DNA of 64,000 bases from Candidatus Saccharimonadota bacterium (GTDB lineage: Bacteria; Patescibacteriota; Saccharimonadia; Saccharimonadales; Saccharimonadaceae), in the NCBI GenBank assembly GCA_030445245.1, contig JAUCSD010000001.1, forward strand, positions 812,671 to 876,670. Direction: 5' to 3'. The notes under the pieces were generated by a model. That model worked only from the letters and a program-made list of their open reading frames with translations, ran no database searches and had not been told where the DNA came from. Both the position numbers and the translations under genes were made by a program. Positions 51,869 through 59,526 of the stretch are shown here, one piece after another. The stretch's first letter is position 1; every line of letters starts with the position of its first letter.

Positions 51869-52001
51869 CCCTTCGTTCAGGTGTTGTACGTCTCCCTCGA
51901 GGATTAAAAAACTTTACCGTCGCATTCAAAAGACGCAGACGTAAAGCCTCGGGGGAGAGATCTTCCCCTTTTTGTATATAGTCCTCACGAGGGCTTTTTT
52001 T
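51869..52001 (+). ncRNA. Possible structured RNA with terminator
   Basis: Right after GC-rich gene 4 lies a chain of pairings: CTCCC-TCGAGG against CCTCGGGGGAG across about 55 nt, an inner CTTTAC/GTAAAG stem, a GGGGA/TCCCC hairpin followed by TTTTT, and a second hairpin (51980-51995) followed by T7. Nested pairing plus two terminators looks like a folded 3' region or small RNA. Covariation is unknown. Confidence 0.4.
51980..52001 (+). terminator. Rho-independent terminator
   Basis: AGTCCT-CACG-AGGGCT stem (with one G-U pair) followed by seven T. Confidence 0.75.
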
Positions 52002-52278
52002 ATTTGCATTCACATAGTGATGCATTAATTACAATGTAACCAACCGAAGCCCTTCAGCACTAAGGAGATTCTTAGGTGGGTCGTGCGCGTCCTATTGTAC
52101 GAGAACGGGCTTACTTCAGCATTCTCTCATAATAGGTCGATACCATTAGGACTGCAGCTGAAGAATATGTCGAGAAGATAGACCTATAGCGCAGCGGCGT
52201 TTAAACCAAAGAAGGTGTACGACACGATTTGATAACACAGTTCGCACAATGTACGTAGTAAACAAAGGGAGCTTTATT
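52002..52278 (+). other. Leader region of secreted protein gene
   Basis: About 280 bases without a credible gene. A short CTAAG/CTTAG hairpin and scattered GC-rich words are present. A weak TTGATA (52229-52234) could be the -35 of the next gene, but no good -10 follows at 17 bp. No known RNA family is recognised. Confidence 0.35.
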
Positions 52279-52872
52279 ATGCTAACCAAAAAATCACTAC
52301 TAATCTCAGGTGCAGTTGCCACAATAGGAATCTCCGGAGTAGCCGGATTGAACACTGCATTTGCTTATCAGAACCCTAACAATAACGATCTCGTTAATAA
52401 AATTGCACAAAAATTTAACCTTACTCCGGAGCAGGTACAAGCCGTGTTCGATGAGTATAAATCGGACAAAGAGGAAGCTAAGGTAGGTCAATACCTGCAA
52501 AAGCTCGTTGACAGCAACAAGATCACGGTTGAACAAAAGGCCTTGATCGAAACCAAGCTAGCAACTGTCCGGGCTGACATGAAGGCTGAGAAAGACTCGC
52601 TGAATGTGTGGGCTCAGACGCAAGGTATTGATGTTTCATACCTGCATAACTACAATCTTCAAGATTTAGTTACGAGCGGAAAGATCACTGCTGAACAAAA
52701 GACAGCCATTGAAGCTAAGCGGGCTGAGTTGCAACAAAAGCATGAAGCGGCTCGAACCGAACTAACGCAATGGGCTAAGGATAATAATATTAATCCTGAG
52801 TACCTCATGATGCATAATGGCTATTTCAACAGCATGCATGACCACGGTTACAAAAAAGACGATACTAAATAA
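52279..52872 (+). CDS. Secreted helical repeat protein
   Basis: 197 aa from the ATG at 52279 (SD GGGAG). A signal peptide with a hydrophobic core and AFA cleavage-like site ends near residue 28. The rest is helical and charged, with a duplication: 'LVDSNKITVEQKALIE' and 'LVTSGKITAEQKTAIE' head two units, each closing with WA-x4-GI/NINP-x-YL. The tail is His/Asp/Lys-rich (MHDHGYKKDD). It might bind metal or scaffold cell-surface partners. A terminator follows; the uvrA-like gene is next. Confidence 0.78.
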   Translation: MLTKKSLLISGAVATIGISGVAGLNTAFAYQNPNNNDLVNKIAQKFNLTPEQVQAVFDEYKSDKEEAKVGQYLQKLVDSNKITVEQKALIETKLATVRADMKAEKDSLNVWAQTQGIDVSYLHNYNLQDLVTSGKITAEQKTAIEAKRAELQQKHEAARTELTQWAKDNNINPEYLMMHNGYFNSMHDHGYKKDDTK

Positions 52873-52886
52873 CGATTGTAGACATG

Positions 52887-52914
52887 AAGAGGCCGCCCGC
52901 GCGGCCTCTTTCGC
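52887..52914 (+). terminator. Terminator after secreted helical protein
   Basis: A 10-bp GC-rich stem (52887-52896 with 52901-52910), 4-nt loop, and a short T-rich end. Confidence 0.8.
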
Positions 52915-52955
52915 TATTTGGATACGCTCCCTATACGTGAGATAATGACAGAATC

Positions 52956-55187
52956 ATGCAAGAATATATTGAAATCCGTGGAGCACGCGAAAACAACCTC
53001 AAAGACGTCACCGTGCGTATTCCTAAACGCAAAATAACTATTTTTACCGGTGTCTCCGGTTCGGGTAAATCATCCCTCGTGTTTGATACCGTAGCCGCCG
53101 AAGCGCAGCGTCTGCTTAACGAAAACTTCAGTATGTTCGTGCAGAACTTCTTGCCTCATATTTCCCAGCCCCAGGCCGAAGAAATTAAGAATCTGAGTAT
53201 GGCGGTTATCGTTGACCAGAAAAAACTCGGCGGTGGCTCGCATTCGACGGTTGGAACCGTAACGGACATTTCTACTGCGCTGCGACTATTGTTCTCTCGC
53301 ATCGGCAAGCCATCGATTGGTTATGCTAACCTGTTCTCATTCAACGACCCTCAAGGCATGTGCCCAGAGTGTAACGGTATGGGTCGCAAGATGAGCATCG
53401 ACTATGAGGCAGCTTTTGATATGAACAAATCACTCAGCGGAGGAGCAATTGTCCTACCTGATTACGCAGCCGATGGTTGGTATCAGCGAATTGTCCTCGC
53501 TTCGGGTTTGTTTGATAATAACAAAAAGCTGAAAGACTTCACCAAGGCCGAACTTGAGACACTGTATCACTCCAAGCCCGTTAAAGTGGATCTTGGCGGT
53601 GGCATGAAGTTGAATTTCGAAGGCGTTGTCGATAAGTTTGATCGCAAGTATATCCTAAGAGATCTCAAAACGATGTCCGAGCGAACCCAAAAAGCCGTGG
53701 CTCCTTTTATTACACTTGGTCCCTGCCCGCTTTGTCATGGAGCACGCATTAGCCAACAGGCACTCGCCTGCAAAATAAGTGGCTACAATGTCGCTGAGCT
53801 TGCCGGCATCCAAGTCGATAAATTGATTGACGTGATTAAAGAAATCGATGATCCGGCGGCAAGCTCGCTTATTAAGCTCCTTAGCGAACGGCTATCTAAC
53901 TTAGTTGAGATTGGTCTTGGCTACTTGAGCCTTGATCGTGTTACCGATACACTTTCAGGTGGCGAGTCACAGCGCGTTAAAATGGTAAAGCATCTTAACG
54001 GTAGCCTCGTTGACGTGATGTATATCTTCGATGAACCAAGCGTCGGCCTGCATCCACGCGATGTCCACCGTCTCAACGAACTGCTCAAGAAGCTACGTGA
54101 TCGCGGTAATACGGTCATTGTCGTCGAACACGACCCAGATGTTATCAAGGCTGCTGACCATGTTATCGATATCGGCCCATTCGCTGGTACGCGTGGCGGT
54201 GAAGTGGTATTTGAGGGAAGTTACGAGGGACTCCTCAAAGCAGACACTCTTACGGGTAATCACTTAAAAGACCAGTTGCCTATTAAGAGCGAATTCCGTA
54301 AACCAACTGGCAAGCTTTCTATCGTTGATGCACATGTTAACAACCTCCAGCACGTCAATGTCGACATCCCAACCGGTATCTTTACAGTTATTACCGGCGT
54401 GGCCGGATCAGGCAAAAGCTCCCTCATCAACCAGGTATTCCTTCGTCAACACCCCGATGCGATTGTCGTTAATCAATCACCTGTTGGCACCTCTTCACGC
54501 TCAAACCCCGCTACCTATACCGGCATCATGGATGTTATTCGTAAGGCCTTTGCCACGGCTAATAAAGTTGATGCTGGTTTGTTTAGCTTCAACTCCAAGG
54601 GAGCATGCGAAAATTGTAAGGGCGCTGGCGTGCTCACGACCAATCTTGGTTTTTTAGACGATGCCAAAACAGTCTGTGACGTATGTGAAGGCCACCGTTT
54701 CAAAGAAGAAGTACTTGCCTACAAATATAATGGCAAGTCAATTTCAGAAGCACTGCAGCTGACCGTTGCTCAGGCAATTGAATTTTTTGATCTTAAAGAG
54801 ATTGCCCAGAAGCTCCAAGCAATGAGCGATGTCAGGCTCGATTATCTGAGTCTTGGCCAACCACTTAGTACATTATCGGGTGGTGAATGCCAGCGTATCA
54901 AACTCGCAAGTGAATTGCATAAAAAAGGCAGTGTCTACGTACTCGACGAACCGACGACCGGTCTTCACATGTCTGATATCACTCGCTTAAAGGAGCTGAT
55001 CGACCGTCTCGTCGAAGGCAACAACACAATCGTTACCATCGAGCACAACCTCGACATTATCCGCAGCGCCGATTGGATTATTGATCTTGGACCCGAGGGC
55101 GGCAACAAGGGTGGTCAGGTTATGTTCGAAGGGACGCCAGCCGAACTCCTCAAAGACACAAAAACGCTCATCGCTCAGTATCTATAA
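52956..55187 (+). CDS. UvrA-like ABC ATPase without UvrB-binding domain (UvrA2/DrrC-type)
   Basis: 743 aa, shorter than the roughly 940 aa of true UvrA. Two ABC cassettes are present: Walker A VSGSGKSS and AGSGKSS, signatures LSGGESQR and LSGGECQR, Walker B DEPSVGLHP and DEPTTGLH. Zinc clusters CPECNGMG, CPLCHG and CENCKG/CDVCEG are in place. The UvrB-binding insertion that normally follows the first Walker A is missing. Such proteins are proposed to protect against DNA-binding drugs or damage. A GATAAT box sits 9 nt before the ATG. Confidence 0.85.
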   Translation: MQEYIEIRGARENNLKDVTVRIPKRKITIFTGVSGSGKSSLVFDTVAAEAQRLLNENFSMFVQNFLPHISQPQAEEIKNLSMAVIVDQKKLGGGSHSTVGTVTDISTALRLLFSRIGKPSIGYANLFSFNDPQGMCPECNGMGRKMSIDYEAAFDMNKSLSGGAIVLPDYAADGWYQRIVLASGLFDNNKKLKDFTKAELETLYHSKPVKVDLGGGMKLNFEGVVDKFDRKYILRDLKTMSERTQKAVAPFITLGPCPLCHGARISQQALACKISGYNVAELAGIQVDKLIDVIKEIDDPAASSLIKLLSERLSNLVEIGLGYLSLDRVTDTLSGGESQRVKMVKHLNGSLVDVMYIFDEPSVGLHPRDVHRLNELLKKLRDRGNTVIVVEHDPDVIKAADHVIDIGPFAGTRGGEVVFEGSYEGLLKADTLTGNHLKDQLPIKSEFRKPTGKLSIVDAHVNNLQHVNVDIPTGIFTVITGVAGSGKSSLINQVFLRQHPDAIVVNQSPVGTSSRSNPATYTGIMDVIRKAFATANKVDAGLFSFNSKGACENCKGAGVLTTNLGFLDDAKTVCDVCEGHRFKEEVLAYKYNGKSISEALQLTVAQAIEFFDLKEIAQKLQAMSDVRLDYLSLGQPLSTLSGGECQRIKLASELHKKGSVYVLDEPTTGLHMSDITRLKELIDRLVEGNNTIVTIEHNLDIIRSADWIIDLGPEGGNKGGQVMFEGTPAELLKDTKTLIAQYL

Positions 55188-55305
55188 TTCATACGACTCA
55201 TTGCGCGAGGCGGTAGTGAAGGGAAGTGGGGGAGCAGGGAAGTGACACTCACTCCCCTAGCATAATTATCGACCCGATGAATGGTTTGTTACATCCGACA
55301 ACTGC

Positions 55306-55317
55306 TATACTGTGAGT
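55306..55317 (+). promoter_or_regulatory. -10 box with 6-nt spacing to start
   Basis: TATACT (55306-55311), 6 nt, ATG at 55318. It excludes the GTG at 55312 as the start. Confidence 0.65.
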
Positions 55318-55884
55318 ATGTTTACTTTCGTCCGTCGTTTAGCACAAAAAGAGCTCGCGCTCTCGTGTCTTGTTATTATGACGGCTATTCTTTCTTCATC
55401 CGTTGCCTATGCTTCGCCCTTCGGACAAGGGCTGTTTGGAGCCGATGTCCCCTTTGGATCGGGGACAAGCTTATCAATTAATCTTGGCGGTAACGTTGCG
55501 CTAACGCTCGCTCCCAGTGGCGGCAACTACAGTGGTACCGGTTCTCATATCGTGACTGTTACTTCAACGGACGTAGTTGGCTATATGCTGTACGCTCATA
55601 CGACAGGCAGTACAAATATGACAAGCTCGAGTTCAACGATTCCAGCCAGCAGCAATTCAACAGCCAATCCCCTAGCGGTTGGTTCATGGGGATATAACAC
55701 AACGGGCTCTCCTTCAAATTTCTTAGGCATGGCTGCGACCAATTCATTGCTAAAGGATGCAAGCGGACCATACAAAAGTGGTGATCCGACAACAGTGACG
55801 TATGGTGCACTCGTTAGCAAGACACAAGATGCTGGTTCTTATTCAGTAGCTGTCACCTACACCGCCGTTGCGAAAAACCAATAA
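55318..55884 (+). CDS. Secreted beta-rich surface protein (WxL-like)
   Basis: 188 aa from the ATG at 55318. A signal peptide with AYA cleavage near residue 32 is followed by a Ser/Thr/Gly/Asn-rich beta domain of about 155 residues, including LSINLGGNVALTLAPSGG and a final SYSVAVTYTAVAKNQ. It resembles the many secreted wall-associated proteins of Saccharibacteria. It has no anchor motif. It converges on the DUF916-like gene at 55.9 kb and may be its partner. Confidence 0.72.
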   Translation: MFTFVRRLAQKELALSCLVIMTAILSSSVAYASPFGQGLFGADVPFGSGTSLSINLGGNVALTLAPSGGNYSGTGSHIVTVTSTDVVGYMLYAHTTGSTNMTSSSSTIPASSNSTANPLAVGSWGYNTTGSPSNFLGMAATNSLLKDASGPYKSGDPTTVTYGALVSKTQDAGSYSVAVTYTAVAKNQ

Positions 55885-55888
55885 TACT

Positions 55889-56758
55889 CTAGATCTGTTT
55901 TGCTTTGGAGCGCTTTTTAAGCAGCACCCCGATCCAGGTGATACCAAGTGGAATCGCAAGCGACCATGGAGGTACATAGAGTACGTGCTTGGATCGACTG
56001 ATAGTCTGTCCATCGTCTGTTCGAAAACCATATGTCGCTGTGTAAATACCCGGCAGAATTGGCGCTTGGATCGTAGCGCCAATTAATCGAGGTGCTCCCG
56101 GAAGCAGTAAATGCGTGACTTCCTCGCCCTGTGGTTTTGCCGTCCAACCATGCAGCTGTCCGGATGCGTACGTAAAGAAGTGGGTATTGCCGGTGTTTTT
56201 TACGTCCATAGTAAATGTCATATCACCACCGAATGAAACCGGAGGGAAACTTTCTTTTAAGATCTCACTTGTCCGTCGCAACTTCCCCTCAACCGTCGCG
56301 TAGAGAACCGTCGCCGCACGGACATTGCTTACCGTGTCGCCACTATCCAAAGAAGTAGAGGCAAAAAGAGTAAAATAATGTCCACCTGGTGTGGCGTCTT
56401 TAGGAACCGCCACTGCGTATTGGACGGACCGACTTTTACCGGGCCCTAGCTCCAACTGCGTCGATTCTAATTTTACCCAGTCTTCTTTTGGAGCGGTAAA
56501 TATATAGTCGTAAGTGTAATCAGCGACAGAGAATTGCTCAACCGAGAGTGTCACCGTCACTGGTTTATCCGTAATATTAGCAACAGTAAGTGATTTGCGT
56601 TCCACCTTGCCAGCCGTCACATTGACATATTCACGAATCGGACTGATAGACAGTCCCCTATTACTTGACTGCACATCCGCGTAGCTCGTCGACGAATAGA
56701 TGGACACCAGCAACACAGCGATCAGTATGACGACAAACGATCGAGTGCGCTTCAGCAC
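55889..56758 (-). CDS. DUF916/WxL-partner-like membrane-anchored protein A
   Basis: 289 aa with a GTG start. A signal helix (about 7-27), then two Ig-like beta domains: SISPIREYVNVTAGKVERKS in part opens the first, and VKNTGNTHFFTYASG the second. A C-terminal membrane helix (about 260-280) and a Lys-rich end (KKRSKAKQ) finish it. This order recalls DUF916-DUF3324 WxL-interacting proteins. It starts 4 nt after the methyltransferase stop and is last in the large minus-strand block. Confidence 0.62.
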   Translation of the reverse strand: MLKRTRSFVVILIAVLLVSIYSSTSYADVQSSNRGLSISPIREYVNVTAGKVERKSLTVANITDKPVTVTLSVEQFSVADYTYDYIFTAPKEDWVKLESTQLELGPGKSRSVQYAVAVPKDATPGGHYFTLFASTSLDSGDTVSNVRAATVLYATVEGKLRRTSEILKESFPPVSFGGDMTFTMDVKNTGNTHFFTYASGQLHGWTAKPQGEEVTHLLLPGAPRLIGATIQAPILPGIYTATYGFRTDDGQTISRSKHVLYVPPWSLAIPLGITWIGVLLKKRSKAKQI

Positions 56759-56762
56759 ACGC

Positions 56763-57377
56763 TTAACCCTGTACTACAGGACGCTTGATAAGCTGCACTT
56801 GGATATCCGACACAACGTTCATGTAATGTTGGATTGCGAATGTCTGCGTTTCTTGATTGCGATTCTGCCACTCGGGCGTCAAGATATAAGCGTAACTAAA
56901 GTCAAAATTACATGAAATAGGATAGTGGTCAAGTTTGTTGTCGATGCGCCACTGCTCATTTAAATACAAAAAGCTTGCTTCAGAGATTGCTCGTTGGTGC
57001 GTTGGGTCCTGCCATGCACGCATACTTGAGTAGTAGGGACAGACAATACGTGCGAATCCTTTAATTGGTATGTTCGGATTTTCTGGATTAAATTCGGCAG
57101 GTTTGAGGATACGATGTATTTCATCAAAAAACTGGAAAAAAGGATCATCTCGACTATCACCGTGCGGAATATGTTCGACGAAATTTGAACATTCAATTTC
57201 GTCAACTGAATTATCTGCAAACTGCGTCCATGGAAATTCCATAAGGTTCTGCACGAAATCGGTTGAGTCGGTCTTAACGATATCAACGCCCATGAAACCT
57301 TCTGGCTTATTACCACCACAGGCGAGTGAAAGCTTCAAAGGTACTTCCTCCTGTTTCTTAGTCGTTTTAGTAGGCAT
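56763..57377 (-). CDS. SAM methyltransferase-like protein
   Basis: 204 aa. LKLSLACGGNKPEGFMGVDI is an Asn/Gly-rich version of SAM motif I with the acidic end of strand 2. VDEIECSNFVEHIPHG and FFDEIHRILKPAEFN follow as in COG4627-like methyltransferases common near glycan and phage genes. SD GGAGA precedes the ATG. It lies between a glycosyltransferase and a DUF916-like gene; a role in glycan modification is possible. Confidence 0.68.
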   Translation of the reverse strand: MPTKTTKKQEEVPLKLSLACGGNKPEGFMGVDIVKTDSTDFVQNLMEFPWTQFADNSVDEIECSNFVEHIPHGDSRDDPFFQFFDEIHRILKPAEFNPENPNIPIKGFARIVCPYYSSMRAWQDPTHQRAISEASFLYLNEQWRIDNKLDHYPISCNFDFSYAYILTPEWQNRNQETQTFAIQHYMNVVSDIQVQLIKRPVVQG

Positions 57378-57393
57378 AATTTATCAATCTCCT

Positions 57394-58122
57394 TTACCAC
57401 ATTATCTGATTAGCTACATCGTAATGGCCCACTCGCACACGGGAATCGCACGCAACCTTATAGCCAAGTTCGCGCGCTTTTTGGAAGAACCACAGGTCCT
57501 GAGTGAAGACCTGGACGCTGCCATCAGGATCTATTCCCTGCTTAGTCTTAAACCAGCTGCCATACTCAAACCGTTTGTCTTTGAGCATCTCCATTCGAAA
57601 GAGTGTAAAACCCATACCTAGCCCGTTGCAAGGAACAATGGCGCCGGGCTGAGGAATTTGGGGAATGAAGTTAACGGGCATAACACTAGGGTTGCCATAG
57701 CACATTGGCTGTCCGCCCTCGCCTTTTGTCCAATACAGGCCACCAACAACGTCATACTCATCAATTGCCTCGTAGAGCTTCATCAAGCCGTCGGCCGGAG
57801 GTGCGTTGTCTTCTTCAATTGTCAGCATAAATTTGAACTTACTTAGTTCAGGATTCTCGAGTATCATCTTAATGACCTGGTTGTAGGCTTCGCCAACTTC
57901 CATGCCTTCCATAAAGATCGGGCCAACTACTTTTTGGTTCATAGGTCGTATCATGCCCTGCCAACTCTGAACAATACGCGCTGGAATCATTCCACGAGTA
58001 GGGCAAACAATGATAGTCGACAAATCACGATAGGTTTTTTCTTTTTCAAGACGAGCTGTATAGTCGCTTGCATTATGAATACCTATGTTGTCTGGAATGA
58101 GGATAGAAGGTTTCGGCGGCAT
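57394..58122 (-). CDS. Glycosyltransferase-like GT-A protein
   Basis: 242 aa. An IIVCPTRGMIPARIVQSW strand-loop opens the fold, LTIEEDNAPPADGL gives the metal-site-like EEDN, and NGLGMGFTLFRMEML plus DLWFFQKARELGYKV resemble GT-A glycosyltransferases found in phage and surface loci. It is soluble. Downstream of fibre-like genes, it could glycosylate them. Family fit is moderate. Confidence 0.62.
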   Translation of the reverse strand: MPPKPSILIPDNIGIHNASDYTARLEKEKTYRDLSTIIVCPTRGMIPARIVQSWQGMIRPMNQKVVGPIFMEGMEVGEAYNQVIKMILENPELSKFKFMLTIEEDNAPPADGLMKLYEAIDEYDVVGGLYWTKGEGGQPMCYGNPSVMPVNFIPQIPQPGAIVPCNGLGMGFTLFRMEMLKDKRFEYGSWFKTKQGIDPDGSVQVFTQDLWFFQKARELGYKVACDSRVRVGHYDVANQIMW

Positions 58123-58146
58123 AGTTACCCTGATTATATACGCTCT

Positions 58147-59460
58147 CTACGCTATTAGCCAGGCAATCATGGCCACAGGCTGCGGAGTCGACGTGCTGAG
58201 GACCTCAACAGCCACTATATTATACTTTTGAGCACCCGGGGCAGACAGGCCGACGGTCTGTGTCCCAACGGCTCCAACGTTATTGTGATACGCCCCATAT
58301 GCCGTCCATCCACCGGCAAATGTAGCATAGGTCTTCTCCAGCCCATTGCCAATTGATGGAGTAACACCGTTAACGGTGCGCCAGATGCGACTCGACCCAT
58401 CAACAGCAAGCCAGTCACCGCTAAAAACAACCACCGCGCTATTTGCTTGGGTTGTCGTTAGACCAAGCGACGGTGCACCACTCGCTGATTGGGTCTTATT
58501 CGAAGCTCCAAACCCATCAGAGTTACGAAAAACTAAACAGGTAAAACCCCATTGTCGTGATGATGAGCCGTTGTTGCAAGTGAGTGTCCAGTTTGTGCCG
58601 CCCGTCGTATCGGTACCCGTCCATACATATGCTGAGCTAAATCCTGTCGTTGTGTCAGACTGTTGTAAGGTAAACGTAATACCATTACCAGCTAACCCAG
58701 ACAAAACCGCGATCTCATTTTCCCCGCCGCCATACACAACCAGCCTGTCGCCAACTTGCGTTGTCACAGAAACCGACTTTGTTGACCCTGTAGTAGTGTA
58801 GCTTGACGTGCTTTGAGACGTGACAAACGTTGGGGGCGTGAATGTCGCCGCGACGACGTTCAGGCCGATCATACCCCACCAGTCGCTATTTATCGCATAT
58901 GACATTGGCACGGAAGTCGCACCTGCGGCGGTAGACTGTGCGACATTGGCTGCCCCATACGTAGAACTGAAGTTATTCAACCAGCAATTTGTCTGCCCTG
59001 AACTTGTCACTCCGTTTCCACAAGCAACAGCATCGACAACCATATCACCAACATTACTTGGTACGGAGAGACTTGCCGAGACACCATTGCCAAAGTTAGT
59101 CGTCACACCTGAGACTGGCGCGCTTTGATTAACACCGACGAAACTCACTGAGCCACCGATAAGATCTCCCGATACATTACAAGATATTGCCACGGTATTA
59201 GCCCCAGTGGCCGGAGCAACGAGATAGAAGAGCTCGACGTATCCATCGGTCTGGTTATTGGCGTGCACTTTCCCGGCAGACACCATAGGGACGCTATTAT
59301 ACGTCGCGGTCGTTATGACACTACTATCAGAACCACCAAACCCTAATCCAACAACGAGTAAACGGTTGCTCCCACTACAGGTATGACTCCATGAAAGGCT
59401 CGTCGCGATGGCAGCCGTTCCAGCCGAACTAGGACCTACGGCGTCAAATACTACTGCCAT
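58147..59460 (-). CDS. Duplicated beta-domain protein (fibre- or spike-like)
   Basis: 437 aa, Ser/Thr/Gly/Val-rich, no signal peptide or membrane helix. Two related halves are visible: SVPSNVGDMVVDAVACG in the first and VTTQVGDRLVVYGGGE in the second, each followed by an SWSHTC/TLTCNN-type strand. Such repeats recur in phage tail and host-recognition proteins. SD GGAAGG is about 11 nt upstream of the ATG. The lack of a secretion signal is odd for a surface protein and fits a phage-type particle or another export route. Confidence 0.62.
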   Translation of the reverse strand: MAVVFDAVGPSSAGTAAIATSLSWSHTCSGSNRLLVVGLGFGGSDSSVITTATYNSVPMVSAGKVHANNQTDGYVELFYLVAPATGANTVAISCNVSGDLIGGSVSFVGVNQSAPVSGVTTNFGNGVSASLSVPSNVGDMVVDAVACGNGVTSSGQTNCWLNNFSSTYGAANVAQSTAAGATSVPMSYAINSDWWGMIGLNVVAATFTPPTFVTSQSTSSYTTTGSTKSVSVTTQVGDRLVVYGGGENEIAVLSGLAGNGITFTLQQSDTTTGFSSAYVWTGTDTTGGTNWTLTCNNGSSSRQWGFTCLVFRNSDGFGASNKTQSASGAPSLGLTTTQANSAVVVFSGDWLAVDGSSRIWRTVNGVTPSIGNGLEKTYATFAGGWTAYGAYHNNVGAVGTQTVGLSAPGAQKYNIVAVEVLSTSTPQPVAMIAWLIA

Positions 59461-59526
59461 GGCTAAGAGACCTTCCTATAAAACGTAACCTTTGTACCGC
59501 TCATTAGATTCCCTTGCAGAATGTGT

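Noticed and set aside
51439-51981. A 180-codon plus-strand frame overlapping GC-rich gene 4
   Set aside because: It runs through the predicted terminator region; the frame at 51464 has the SD and plausible membrane helices.
55226-55258. GGGGGAG/CTCCCC hairpin after the uvrA-like gene as a terminator
   Set aside because: The loop is long, pairing is imperfect and no U-run follows.
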